From positions 1 through 20,319 of the forward strand of contig JAAYOX010000253.1 of the NCBI GenBank assembly GCA_012520135.1: 20,319 bases of DNA, written 5' to 3'. Positions within the stretch are counted from its first letter, which is position 1, and each line of letters begins with the position of its first letter. Under the pieces are notes generated by a model that saw nothing but the letters and a program-made list of their open reading frames with translations, was not told where the DNA came from and did no database searches. A program made the translations under genes and the position numbers. Source of the stretch: Clostridia bacterium (GTDB lineage: Bacteria > Bacillota > DULZ01). Shown here piece by piece: positions 1 through 8,749 of this stretch.

Positions 1-632
1 AACCGTTTCATCCGGTATGGAGCCAGAATAATGAGAGCGGCTACTCCTGCCAAACCTCCCAAAGCCATCAAACCCAAGTACAACAGTCTAACCCCGGCAG
101 CAACCAGTAAAATAAAAGTAGTACCCGCTAACCCCACCGTAGTACCCAGGTCCGGCTGGAGCATTATCAGACCCCCGACAATCCCCAGTACCAGCAGTGC
201 AGTCCAAAATCCTTTGTCAGGGGATTGGTTTCGCTGGAGATAACGGCTGAAATTCCGGGCCAGGTACATGATTACCGCCAGCTTGGCTATTTCGGAAGGT
301 TGAAAACTCAAAAAGCCTACCCCCAGCGAACGAACCGCCCCTTTGCTTTCTAAACCGACTAAAGGTACTACAGCCAGCAAAACAATACTGCCCAGCAAAA
401 ACCAGTCCACATAACCTCTATACCTGGAGTAGTCAATGTTCATGACTACAACCATGCCGGATAAGCCTAAAAAAGCCCACAGCAACTGCCGCTTGAGATA
501 ATAATAAGGGTCACCTATATCCTGAGCCGCTGCCACCGCACTGGAACTGAAAACCATGATAATGCCCACGGACAATAAAGCCAGTACAAGAGCAAACAAA
601 ACAAAATCGGGAGATCCCCTTCTGATATGCAT
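1..632 (-). CDS. ftsW: Septal/spore peptidoglycan polymerase FtsW/SpoVE, N-terminal part (runs off the window)
   Basis: SEDS-family glycan polymerase, which joins lipid II disaccharides at the septum together with a class B PBP in the membrane. The first 210 codons are present and the gene continues past the left edge. The minus-strand translation begins MHIRRGSPDFVLF and gives several hydrophobic segments. It carries the family signatures FQPSEIAK (about residue 115) and LQPDLGT (about residue 162). The ATG at 630-632 has a purine-rich GAGGAGAGG Shine-Dalgarno sequence. It follows murD by 30 bp at the end of the murE-murF-mraY-murD run, the position of spoVE or ftsW in Firmicute dcw clusters. 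FtsW and SpoVE cannot be told apart from this fragment; RodA is less likely because of the location. Confidence 0.9.
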   Translation of the reverse strand, partial: MHIRRGSPDFVLFALVLALLSVGIIMVFSSSAVAAAQDIGDPYYYLKRQLLWAFLGLSGMVVVMNIDYSRYRGYVDWFLLGSIVLLAVVPLVGLESKGAVRSLGVGFLSFQPSEIAKLAVIMYLARNFSRYLQRNQSPDKGFWTALLVLGIVGGLIMLQPDLGTTVGLAGTTFILLVAAGVRLLYLGLMALGGLAGVAALIILAPYRMKR

Positions 633-662
633 CTCCAACCCTCTCCTCTACCACTTACAGGG

Positions 663-2021
663 CTACGTTAAACCATGAACCAAAGCTTTAAAAACCTCTC
701 CCCGGTGTTCAAAATTGCTAAAAAAATCAAAACTGGCGCAGGCGGGAGATAAGAGTACTACATCCCCCGGCTTGGCTAACTGGGCAGCTGCCTTCACAGC
801 CTCCTCCAGGTTCTCTGCTAACCTGATCCCGCTAAAACCGGTCTGCAACACCGCCTCTTTAATCTCCGGCGCAGTGTGTCCCACCAAAATCAGGTGTTGC
901 ACTTTCTCCTTAATCTTTTGGGCAAAGGCAGTGAAATCCACATCGCCTTTCCTGCTCCCCCCGGCGATGAGAATAAGAGGTTTTTGAAATGCTTCCAATG
1001 CTTTTATTGCCGCTTCAGGATTAGTTCCCTTGGAATCATTGATATACTCCACCCCTTTGATCACAGCCACTTTCTCCAACCGGTGAGGCACTCCCGGAAA
1101 GGATTTGAGAGTCTGTGCCATTTGAAACGGAGTCAGACCCATGGCCCAGCCGGCTGCCACTGCTGCCATGGCATTTTCCAGGTTGTGCTGCCCGGGCATC
1201 GTCAATTCATCGGTGGAACACACTATGTTCTCCTTACCGTTGACCTTGATGTATATATTCTCGTCTTTTACAAAAATTCCCTTTTCTAATGTATGCATGC
1301 TGCTAAAGAATATAACTTGTCCGGGAGTATGTTTGGACAGTTCTCGAATTTGATGGTCATCATAATTGAGTACCGTAAAATCTTCTCTGGTTTGCCTGCG
1401 AAAAATCCGGGCTTTGGTGGCCAGGTAATTTTCCATGGAACCATGCCGCTCCAGGTGGTCCGGAGTCAAATTGGTCAGCACTGCCACCCGGGGATGGAAT
1501 TCATCCACCCATTCCAACTGGAAACTGCTCACTTCGACGACAAAAAGATGTTCCAGGACCTTTTGGGTCACCTCCTGAATGAGAGGAATCCCAATATTAC
1601 CGGCCACCGAAGCCGGATACCCTGCATCTTTAAACATTTGTCCCAACAGAGCCGTAGTGGTAGTTTTCCCGTTGGTGCCGGTGATGGCCACCATGGGTCC
1701 TTTGGCAAAACGGAATGCTAACTCTATTTCACTTAATACGGGTACGCCTTGCTCTAAAGACTGCTGTAAAGGAGGTGCCCAAACAGGAACTCCGGGACTG
1801 GTGACTACCATGTCAAACCGCGGGGCAACTACCTCCGGACAACCGCCGGTAACAATTTCAACGGGCCAACCCTCCAACTCTTTAAGGGCCGTTGCCAAAG
1901 CTTCTCGTTCCTTGGTATCAGAAACGGTAACAATTGCCCCGGCAGCGGCAAGGACTTTGGCCGCGGCAATTCCGCTTTTGCCCATACCTATAACTAATAT
2001 CTTTCGATCCCTAACATTCAA
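663..2021 (-). CDS. murD: UDP-N-acetylmuramoyl-L-alanine--D-glutamate ligase MurD
   Basis: Cytoplasmic Mur ligase that adds D-glutamate to UDP-MurNAc-L-Ala using ATP. Numbering from the upstream GTG (2030), the dinucleotide-like N-terminal fold ILVIGMGKSG is at 11-20, the P-loop GTNGKTTT at 118-125, the central-domain NLTPDHLERH motif near 190, and the C-terminal NDSKGTNP and LSPACASFD motifs follow. Length is normal for MurD (about 450 residues). I prefer a TTG start at 2019-2021. The Shine-Dalgarno sequence AGGGGGTG (2028-2035) sits 6 nt from it, whereas the in-frame GTG at 2028-2030 lies inside that Shine-Dalgarno sequence. The result, MNVRDRKILVIG, is a typical MurD N-terminus. The mraY stop codon overlaps the ribosome binding site, so translational coupling is likely. 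Confidence 0.96.
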   Translation of the reverse strand: MNVRDRKILVIGMGKSGIAAAKVLAAAGAIVTVSDTKEREALATALKELEGWPVEIVTGGCPEVVAPRFDMVVTSPGVPVWAPPLQQSLEQGVPVLSEIELAFRFAKGPMVAITGTNGKTTTTALLGQMFKDAGYPASVAGNIGIPLIQEVTQKVLEHLFVVEVSSFQLEWVDEFHPRVAVLTNLTPDHLERHGSMENYLATKARIFRRQTREDFTVLNYDDHQIRELSKHTPGQVIFFSSMHTLEKGIFVKDENIYIKVNGKENIVCSTDELTMPGQHNLENAMAAVAAGWAMGLTPFQMAQTLKSFPGVPHRLEKVAVIKGVEYINDSKGTNPEAAIKALEAFQKPLILIAGGSRKGDVDFTAFAQKIKEKVQHLILVGHTAPEIKEAVLQTGFSGIRLAENLEEAVKAAAQLAKPGDVVLLSPACASFDFFSNFEHRGEVFKALVHGLT

Positions 2022-2033
2022 TACCGGCACCCC

Positions 2034-2990
2034 CTACCACACCGTCAGAAAAATCGCCAAGCCCAGAACCGCCAAGCAAAGAGCCGTAAACCAAAAGACT
2101 TTTACTACTTTTGTTTCGTGCCAACCTGACAATTCAAAATGATGGTGTAAAGGACTCATGCGCAAAATCCGCTTCCCCGTGGTGCGGAAAAAGATCACCT
2201 GCAAAATAACCGATAATGCCTCTACAACAAAAATACCTCCGATGATAAACAACAAAAACTCCGTTTTGGTGAGAATGGCCATGATGCCCAATGCACCGCC
2301 CAAGGCCAGGGAACCGGTATCACCCATAAAAACGCCGGCCGGGTAGCGATTGTAAGCTAAAAAGCCAAGACAGCCGCCGGCCACGGCAGCGGCATAAACC
2401 ATTAAGCCACCGGCAGATAACAACCAAGCAATAAACAAGTAAGCCAAGGATGCAAAAAACATGGTACCTGCCGCCAAACCGTCCAGCCCGTCGGTTAAAT
2501 TGACCGTATTGGTAGTTGCCACTAATACGATCAAACCAAAGAAAGGATAAAACCAGCCTAAATCCAGGCTATAGCCGAAAAAGGAAACTTCCGTACCCCT
2601 ACCGGTTAAACTGATCACCAAAATGCTCAGGGTTAGACCCAGGGCAATTTCTCCCGACAGTTTATGCCTAGCCTTAAGCCCTAAGGATCGATGAAGAGCC
2701 ACCTTGATAAAATCATCAGCAAAGCCGATGAGGCCGTATCCCACCAGAGCCACCAAAGCTAAAATGGCCTCGGTACTGCCCCTGCCATAATAATAAGTCA
2801 TGATGGTAATAGAGGTCAGGAAAATAACCCCGCCCATGGTGGGTGTCCCGGCTTTTTGCAAATGACTGCGAGGCCCGTCATCCCGGACCATTTGTCCAAA
2901 TTTTAACCTGCGTAATAACGGTATGAACAAGGGTCCTAAAAGCACCGAGATGCCTGCTGCCCCCACTAAAGCCAATAAAGCTGTTTTCAC
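2034..2990 (-). CDS. mraY: Phospho-N-acetylmuramoyl-pentapeptide transferase MraY
   Basis: Integral membrane enzyme that transfers phospho-MurNAc-pentapeptide from UDP to undecaprenyl phosphate, giving lipid I. The 318-residue protein is hydrophobic throughout with about ten membrane segments. It shows the Mg-binding and active-site motifs GFADDFIK (89-96) and NTVNLTDGLDGLA (161-173), an NRYPAGVFMGDTGSLALGG loop, and the C-terminal MSPLHHHFELSGW motif. The start is GTG (2988-2990) behind GGGAGGAG. It lies 15 bp after murF and 3 bp before the upstream GTG of murD, so all three are probably in one transcript. Confidence 0.97.
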   Translation of the reverse strand: MKTALLALVGAAGISVLLGPLFIPLLRRLKFGQMVRDDGPRSHLQKAGTPTMGGVIFLTSITIMTYYYGRGSTEAILALVALVGYGLIGFADDFIKVALHRSLGLKARHKLSGEIALGLTLSILVISLTGRGTEVSFFGYSLDLGWFYPFFGLIVLVATTNTVNLTDGLDGLAAGTMFFASLAYLFIAWLLSAGGLMVYAAAVAGGCLGFLAYNRYPAGVFMGDTGSLALGGALGIMAILTKTEFLLFIIGGIFVVEALSVILQVIFFRTTGKRILRMSPLHHHFELSGWHETKVVKVFWFTALCLAVLGLAIFLTVW

Positions 2991-3005
2991 TTCGGCTCCT
3001 CCCTC

Positions 3006-4394
3006 TTAACCAGTTACACCCCTGACGATTTCCTCCATAGCCAACGCCCTGGATCCTTTGACTAAAACCACATCTCCGGGCCTCAGCAACTGCTGCAGCA
3101 TTTGAATTGCTTCTTGATTATTATTCAGCGAATAAACTTGTTTTGCCTCCATGCCTTGCCTAAGAGCCTCATCGGCCATCCATTGAGCCTCCACTCCTAC
3201 GGTCAGCAATAAATCTATCTCCAGGTCCGCCACTTTGGCTCCCACATTCCGGTGGCCTTTTTCAGCCAACGCCCCTAACTCCCGTTGAGTTCCCAAGACG
3301 GCAATTTTGCGTTTTCCGGCGGCTGAAGCCAGCACTTCCAGGGAGGCCACCACAGAACCGGGATTAGCGTTATAAGTGTCATCAATAATTGTTGAACCAT
3401 TCATCCCGGCAACCTGAGCCAAGCGCTTCTCACTGACGACCACCCGGGCCAGACCGTCAATACAGGTCTTTAAAGAAATGTCGTTAATTAAACCAACGGC
3501 AATGGCGGCTAAAGCATTTTGCACATTATGAGCACCGGGCAAAGGAAGGTATGCTTGATAAGACTTTCCCTCCCAAACCACTTGGAAGCCTACACCGGTA
3601 TTTAGATGTTCCAGCCCCGTAGCCCGTACCCAGGCAGATTGATGGAAACCATAATAAATAATCGATAAATCCGGTCGCTTTTGCTTTAGTTCTACCCCTA
3701 AGCGAAAACACCAGGGATCATCCCGGTTTAGAATCGCGGTTCCTTTATCAGGGAGACTGTGTGGTAATTCTCCTTTTGCTTTAGCAATATTTTCCTGAGA
3801 GCCTAATAGTTCATAGTGGGCTGTACCAATATTGGTGATTACACCATAATCGGGCCGGGCAATCCGGCAAAGTTCCCTGATTTGCCCCAGGCCTCGCATT
3901 CCCATTTCCAGCACTGCGATCCGGTGGGATTCCTTTAAGGACAGCAAAGTTAGGGGCAAGCCTAATTCATTATTAAAATTCCCTTCCGTTTTTAAAGTGC
4001 TGTATTGACTGCCCAGCACCGCTGCAATTAAGTCTTTGGTAGTGGTTTTTCCGTTGCTGCCGGTAACAGCCACGACAGGAATACCTGCTTTCAGTCGCAT
4101 TGCCGTCGCTAATTGCTGCAAGGCTTGCAATACACCGGGCACTACAATCAGCCCTGCTCTTGCCAAATAAGGATCCAGCCCCTGGGGTAACCGGCTTACT
4201 ACCGCACCGGAAGCGCCTTTGGCTAATGCCTCTCCCACAAACCGGTGGCCATCCACCTGCTCTCCGGGCAAAGCGAAAAACAAGTGCCCGGCCTCTATTG
4301 TCCGGCTGTCAATGGAATAGCCGGTAATCTCCCTTTGCCCGTTACCGAATAATTGTTTTTCAGCCAGGGCCTCACTGAGCGTATTTAAGTTCAT
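3006..4394 (-). CDS. murF: UDP-N-acetylmuramoyl-tripeptide--D-alanyl-D-alanine ligase MurF
   Basis: Last cytoplasmic Mur ligase, which joins D-Ala-D-Ala to the UDP-MurNAc-tripeptide with ATP. The 462-residue protein has the N-terminal substrate domain with DSRTIEAGHLFFALPGE (about 29-45), the P-loop GSNGKTTTKD (112-121), GNFNNELGLPLTLL in the central domain, HNVQNALAA before the C-terminal domain, and DDTYNANPGS, a hallmark of MurF. The length is usual. The ATG at 4392-4394 starts 3 bp after the murE stop codon, and its GGGAGAG ribosome binding site lies inside the 3' end of murE. Confidence 0.97.
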   Translation of the reverse strand: MNLNTLSEALAEKQLFGNGQREITGYSIDSRTIEAGHLFFALPGEQVDGHRFVGEALAKGASGAVVSRLPQGLDPYLARAGLIVVPGVLQALQQLATAMRLKAGIPVVAVTGSNGKTTTKDLIAAVLGSQYSTLKTEGNFNNELGLPLTLLSLKESHRIAVLEMGMRGLGQIRELCRIARPDYGVITNIGTAHYELLGSQENIAKAKGELPHSLPDKGTAILNRDDPWCFRLGVELKQKRPDLSIIYYGFHQSAWVRATGLEHLNTGVGFQVVWEGKSYQAYLPLPGAHNVQNALAAIAVGLINDISLKTCIDGLARVVVSEKRLAQVAGMNGSTIIDDTYNANPGSVVASLEVLASAAGKRKIAVLGTQRELGALAEKGHRNVGAKVADLEIDLLLTVGVEAQWMADEALRQGMEAKQVYSLNNNQEAIQMLQQLLRPGDVVLVKGSRALAMEEIVRGVTG

Positions 4395-4397
4395 GGT

Positions 4398-5870
4398 TTA
4401 CTCTCTCCCAAAAAACTCCTTAACAACTTTCCGATCGTCAAAGGGATATTTTTTCTTGCCGATTATTTGATAATCTTCGTGTCCCTTGCCCGCGATAACC
4501 ACTAAATCTCCTGCTTTTGCTACTTCCAATGCTCGATGGATCCCTGCTTTTCGATCAACTACCACCTGATAACGTCCTTCAGCGCCGGCTAAACCGGGAA
4601 GAATATCATTAATAATGGCTTCCGGGTCTTCCGTACGGGGATTATCAGAAGTGACTATGGCAAAATCACTGTACCGGGCAACTGCTTCACCCATGAGGGG
4701 GCGCTTCGTCCGGTCCCTGTCACCGCCGCAACCGAAAACAGTAATCACCCGGCCGTTACTAATTTCCCTTGCTGTTTGCAATACATTTTCCAACCCGTCC
4801 GGAGTGTGAGCGTAATCTACTACAACGGTAAACTCCTGACCTGCATCTACCAGTTCAAACCGTCCCGGGACCCCGTGGAATTTTGCCAATGCCTCTTGAA
4901 TTAACTCCAAAGGCACTCCTTCTTCCAAAGCAGTTGCCACCGCCGCCAAGGCATTGTAAATGCTAAACCGGCCGGTCAGGTTCAGCTGCAGTCGTAAAGG
5001 GGATCTACCCTTTAACCGAAAAGCGGCGCCTTTCGGTGATATTTCAAGATCAACTGCCTGGTAATCACCTGGGTTTTGAATACTGTATGTAAAAACAGGG
5101 ACTTTGGCTGCCTGTTGAAAATACCCGCTGTAAGGATCATCTCCGTTAACTAATCCGTATTTAGGCCTGTTTTTCCTTCCCGGGCCTAATTGACGGAATA
5201 ACTTCACTTTAGCATCCCGGTAATCCTCCAGGTCCCGGTGAAAATCCAAATGATCCCTGGTCAAATTAGTGAATAAGGCGACATCAAATTCCGTCTCCTC
5301 CACCCTGTTTAAACTGAGGGCATGGGACGATACCTCCATCATAACATACTCAGTGTTGGCTTTTGCCATGGCTGAAAATAATTTTTGCAGCTCTAAAGAT
5401 TCCGGTGTAGTATGAGTGGCCGGCAATACTTCCTCACCAATCCGGTTAACGATAGTACCTAACAAACCCGTTTTTTTGCCCCAATGCTTAAAAATTGCTT
5501 CCAACAAAATAGTAGTGGAAGTCTTGCCATTGGTACCGGTGATACCAAATAAGTTAAACTTTTCAGAAGGGTGGCCAAAAAACACCGCTGCCAATTGGGC
5601 CAGGGCTTTTCTGGTATCAGGCACTTTAATTAGAGAGATATGGGCAGGCACCTCTATGGAGCGTTGAACCACCAAAGCAACTGCACCTTTGTTGATGGCC
5701 TCAGAGGCAAACAGGTGCCCGTCAGTCATCAACCCGGCAATACACACAAAAAGACTCCCAGGAGAAATAAAGCGGGAATCATAGTGCAAGCCGGTAATCG
5801 CCTGGTCCGGGTTGCCGGATAACAGCTGAGCCTCCGGCAACATTTTCAGCAGCACTTTTAAGGACAGCAT
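4398..5870 (-). CDS. murE: UDP-N-acetylmuramoyl-L-alanyl-D-glutamate--2,6-diaminopimelate ligase MurE
   Basis: Cytoplasmic Mur ligase that adds the third stem-peptide residue. The 490-residue protein has the P-loop GTNGKTST (112-119), the TTPESL segment (154-159), a lysine in YRDAKVKLF (about 221) that fits the carbamylated lysine of the family, NLTRDHLDFH (202-211), and the specificity motif DNPR at 409-412. In known MurE enzymes DNPR marks meso-diaminopimelate rather than L-lysine, so the wall is predicted to be DAP-type. The ATG at 5868-5870 is preceded by GGGAGGGAAGGGG. It is the first gene after an intrinsic terminator (5951-5983), so it may have its own promoter. Confidence 0.97.
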   Translation of the reverse strand: MLSLKVLLKMLPEAQLLSGNPDQAITGLHYDSRFISPGSLFVCIAGLMTDGHLFASEAINKGAVALVVQRSIEVPAHISLIKVPDTRKALAQLAAVFFGHPSEKFNLFGITGTNGKTSTTILLEAIFKHWGKKTGLLGTIVNRIGEEVLPATHTTPESLELQKLFSAMAKANTEYVMMEVSSHALSLNRVEETEFDVALFTNLTRDHLDFHRDLEDYRDAKVKLFRQLGPGRKNRPKYGLVNGDDPYSGYFQQAAKVPVFTYSIQNPGDYQAVDLEISPKGAAFRLKGRSPLRLQLNLTGRFSIYNALAAVATALEEGVPLELIQEALAKFHGVPGRFELVDAGQEFTVVVDYAHTPDGLENVLQTAREISNGRVITVFGCGGDRDRTKRPLMGEAVARYSDFAIVTSDNPRTEDPEAIINDILPGLAGAEGRYQVVVDRKAGIHRALEVAKAGDLVVIAGKGHEDYQIIGKKKYPFDDRKVVKEFFGRE

Positions 5871-5925
5871 ACCCCTTCCCTCCCATTGATGTTCTCTGGT
5901 TAATATTCTTGCCTGTTTATACCAG

Positions 5926-5934
5926 AACTTATCA
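5926..5934 (-). promoter_or_regulatory. Possible extended -10 promoter element for murE
   Basis: On the minus strand the spacer between the PBP terminator and murE contains TGGTATAAA, an extended -10 (TGn plus TATAAA). I see no convincing -35 hexamer at the right distance. The reasoning is positional: a terminator lies just upstream, so murE to ftsW should need a promoter of their own unless readthrough is enough. Confidence 0.3.
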
Positions 5935-5950
5935 TTATTCTATGGGAAAA

Positions 5951-5983
5951 ACCCAGAAAGCCTGATTTTTCAGCCCTCTGGGT
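5951..5983 (-). terminator. Intrinsic terminator after the PBP gene
   Basis: On the minus strand, 6 nt after the PBP stop codon, ACCCAGA pairs with TCTGGGT, with an inner CTG/CAG pairing around an AAAAAT loop. The hairpin is followed by TTTTCCC. The stem is good and the U-tract short, so partial termination inside the dcw cluster is more likely than complete termination. Confidence 0.65.
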
Positions 5984-5989
5984 CCTCTT

Positions 5990-8137
5990 TTATGGCCCAA
6001 GTACCGGTGAAGCGGGTTCCTCCTCTTGGAACGTAACTATAATAGACGTTCCGGGTAGGACTAAGGTTCCCGGAATGGGATCTTGTTCCACTGCCTTGCC
6101 TGCGGTGCCATTTGGTTTTAGCTTCAAGCCCAAAGCTTCCACCAAGTCGGCAGCTTCCCGAATACGATTGCCGGTCAAATCAGGTACCATGACCTCCGGT
6201 GCCCCGGCATCCGACGTCCCTAAATGCAGCAACACTCTTGAGCCTTTTTTAGCTTTGGCCAATCCTTTCGGTGTCTGATCTACTACCACCTGACCCTGGC
6301 CTTGAAAGGCTGCAACCAGCCCCACTGCTCCCAAGGCATTTTTGGCTTGTTCGGGATCAATATTGGTTACGTCGGGAACCACCACTTCTTCCTTTTCCGC
6401 TTGTTCCTCTTTCTCCAGTTCTTCCTTGTTGTACTGGGGAGGTACCCCCAAATAATGTAGACTGTCCTCAACCACTTTTTTAAAGATCGGTGCTGCCACT
6501 GTGCCTCCATAATAAATCCCCTGGGGCTCTTCTACTACTACTAAAGCCACCAGACGGGGATCATTCACGGGAGCCACTCCCATGAAAGAAGCCACATATT
6601 TCCCTTGCTGATAACCTCCCGGACCGGCGATTTGAGCCGTACCGGTTTTACCCCCTACCCGGTAACCGGGAATATAAGCGTTTCTTCCTGTGCCGTTGCT
6701 GACTACCCGCTCCAGGGCCAACACCACTTGCCGGGAAGTCTCCTGAGAAATCACTTGCCGAACTACTTCCGGCTCAAAAGTTTGTACTGCTTCCCCGTCA
6801 TTATTGCGAATCTCTTTTACCAGCCGTGGTTTGATCAAATAGCCGCCGTTGACGGAAGCGGATACGGCGGAGACCAACTGGAGAGGGGTTACGGCAATAC
6901 CTTGGCCGATGGAAATGGTCGCTAAGTTAATCGTCCGCAACTCGTTTTCCGGAATCATGATTCCTTTGGCTTCCCCAAACAAATCGACACCCGTGGGCTC
7001 ACCTAAACCGAAAGCCCTTAAATAGCGATACATTAAATTCTTCTGTTTTTCCTCCAGGCGAAGTCCTGCTTCCACGAACACCGGGTTGCAGGAGTTCTCA
7101 ATTCCCTCCAGAAAAGACTGGCTGCCGTGGGGGTTCCCGCTTCGCCAGCATTTAATTCTTTCTTTGCCTACTTTAATATAACCGGGATCGTAGAAACGAT
7201 CTTCCAAACTCACTACTTTTTCTTCCAATGCAGCTGCGGCAATCAGAATCTTGAAAGTAGATCCCGGCTCGTAGGCATTGGACACATTGACATTACGCCA
7301 GTGACTTTGGGGAAATTGATTGTACAGGTTGGGATTAAAAGTGGGCCTGGAAGATAAGGCTAATATATCGCCGTTTCTGGGATCCATAACGATCACGGCT
7401 GCACTCTTGGGCTGGTGTGGCCCTTCCATCAATAGATCAAGTTCCCGTTCCACAATATACTGGATGGTTTCATCGATAGTGAGCACTATACTGTTTCCGT
7501 CGGTAGGAGGTATATACTGGTGAGTAGCCTGAGGGATCTCCCGTCCTACCGCATCAAATTCGATGATAATTCGTCCTGCATCGCCCCGCAGTTCCTCATC
7601 ATACTTTTTTTCCAGCCCTTCCAGCCCTTGATTGTCAATTCCTGCAAAACCCAGGACATGGGCCGCCAAACTGTCATTGGGATAATACCGCTGGCTCTCT
7701 TCATATACTTCAATGCCCGGCAGATTCAGCGCTTTAATCTTGGGCCCCAGTTCGAAACCGATTTTCCGTTTAATCCAAACGAAGGAAGCGTTTTTGGTAA
7801 TTCGCTCATAAACATCTTTTTCTGACATTTCTAAAATGGCAGCCAACTCCCGGGCAATTTCTTCAGCTCTACCTGACCGCTTAACTTGACTGGGAAAAGC
7901 TCCTACCGAATCCGTGCTGACACTGATGGCCAGTTCTTTTCCATTCCGATCATAGATAACTCCTCTTTTGGCTTCAACCCTGACTTCCCGGAGACGGTTA
8001 TGCATGGCTTTCTGTTGGAGCAAATCACCCTGAACTACTTGTATCCATACTAACCGGGCACCCAGTAAAAAAAGAAAGCCTGCCATAATCAAGAACAGCA
8101 CGGCAATTCTTTTTCGTACGATTAAATTAAGCTTCAT
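5990..8137 (-). CDS. ftsI: Class B penicillin-binding protein (FtsI/PbpB/SpoVD type) with two PASTA domains
   Basis: Septal peptidoglycan transpeptidase anchored in the membrane and acting outside the cell. The 715-residue protein has a short cytoplasmic tail, one membrane segment (about 11-32), the dimerisation domain with RGVIYDRNGKELA (58-70), and the transpeptidase domain with SxxK = STFK (293-296), SxN = SCN (349-351) and KTGT (497-500). An acidic linker rich in E and K (572-584) leads to two PASTA domains (about 586-640 and 648-703). Two PASTA repeats match Bacillus PbpB; SpoVD usually has one. The dcw position fits either, and only one class B PBP gene is present here. The ATG (8135-8137) follows AGGGAGG and lies 16 bp after ftsL. 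A terminator follows the gene. Confidence 0.93.
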   Translation of the reverse strand: MKLNLIVRKRIAVLFLIMAGFLFLLGARLVWIQVVQGDLLQQKAMHNRLREVRVEAKRGVIYDRNGKELAISVSTDSVGAFPSQVKRSGRAEEIARELAAILEMSEKDVYERITKNASFVWIKRKIGFELGPKIKALNLPGIEVYEESQRYYPNDSLAAHVLGFAGIDNQGLEGLEKKYDEELRGDAGRIIIEFDAVGREIPQATHQYIPPTDGNSIVLTIDETIQYIVERELDLLMEGPHQPKSAAVIVMDPRNGDILALSSRPTFNPNLYNQFPQSHWRNVNVSNAYEPGSTFKILIAAAALEEKVVSLEDRFYDPGYIKVGKERIKCWRSGNPHGSQSFLEGIENSCNPVFVEAGLRLEEKQKNLMYRYLRAFGLGEPTGVDLFGEAKGIMIPENELRTINLATISIGQGIAVTPLQLVSAVSASVNGGYLIKPRLVKEIRNNDGEAVQTFEPEVVRQVISQETSRQVVLALERVVSNGTGRNAYIPGYRVGGKTGTAQIAGPGGYQQGKYVASFMGVAPVNDPRLVALVVVEEPQGIYYGGTVAAPIFKKVVEDSLHYLGVPPQYNKEELEKEEQAEKEEVVVPDVTNIDPEQAKNALGAVGLVAAFQGQGQVVVDQTPKGLAKAKKGSRVLLHLGTSDAGAPEVMVPDLTGNRIREAADLVEALGLKLKPNGTAGKAVEQDPIPGTLVLPGTSIIVTFQEEEPASPVLGP

Positions 8138-8153
8138 AACAGCCTCCCTAAAA

Positions 8154-8678
8154 CTATTCCCTGTCTAAGGCCATAGCTAAGAAGCCGGCGGCTTTTTGCC
8201 GGAATAAGGGCATTTTATCGTTGTCGGGGGTCTCCGGTGTAGGTTCGGCTTCCTTTGCACTTGCTACTTCCATGTTATTCCCTTGTATCATAGACCAAGT
8301 AGAACTTTCCACCCCCGGCAGCAACAAATAGTCTTCCGCCTCAGGCTTCTTCATGCCCAACTCATTGCAAGCCAGCATTTCTACTCTTTCCAGGGAATCT
8401 AACCGGACAATTTCCAATCGAAGCCGCTCATTGGCAGTCTCCAAGTCACTGATTTCTTTTTTTAGCTGATTGATCTCATAACCTTTGGTGGCAATTCCTA
8501 AAGCCAAAGAGCAAAAATACAGGCCACTACAAAATAAGCAGATTACTGCGCTTACATACAAAAACTTATAAAACCTAGGCGTTACTCTGGATTTGGGCCG
8601 ATGGTGCAGCACCTCTTCTTGAGGTTGCTCTGGGATTGGTTCATAAATAGGGTCATCCAATTTTTTTGCTGCTAACAA
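8154..8678 (-). CDS. ftsL: Cell division protein FtsL-like (septum formation initiator family)
   Basis: Small bitopic divisome protein that bridges FtsW and PBP partners through a coiled coil. Numbered from the upstream GTG (8687), it has a basic, charged cytoplasmic tail with several prolines, one membrane segment (about 46-68), and a heptad-like region of Leu, Ile and Glu (about 73-105). A long acidic tail of about 50 residues follows. The sequence is not strongly conserved, so the assignment rests on topology and on position between rsmH and the PBP. The Shine-Dalgarno sequence AAGGAG (8689-8694) is 1 nt from the GTG at 8685-8687 but 10 nt from an in-frame TTG at 8676-8678, so the TTG is the more workable start. 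At about 175 residues it is longer than the usual 100-120. Confidence 0.8.
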   Translation of the reverse strand: MLAAKKLDDPIYEPIPEQPQEEVLHHRPKSRVTPRFYKFLYVSAVICLFCSGLYFCSLALGIATKGYEINQLKKEISDLETANERLRLEIVRLDSLERVEMLACNELGMKKPEAEDYLLLPGVESSTWSMIQGNNMEVASAKEAEPTPETPDNDKMPLFRQKAAGFLAMALDRE

Positions 8679-8705
8679 CTTATTCACACTCCTTAGGAAT
8701 TAGAA

Positions 8706-8723
8706 CCCGGCCTTTGCAGCCGG
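8706..8723 (-). other. Small GC hairpin between rsmH and ftsL
   Basis: CCGGC (8707-8711) pairs with GCCGG (8719-8723) around a 7-nt loop. There is no U-tract, so I do not call it a terminator. It could modulate readthrough or mRNA stability between the two genes. Confidence 0.3.
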
Positions 8724-8749
8724 AAGCCCTCCCATAAGCCCCAATGATG

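Noticed and set aside
876..1721. Long plus-strand frames opposite murD
   Set aside because: They are antisense shadows of a well-supported essential gene, with no ribosome binding sites or recognisable motifs.
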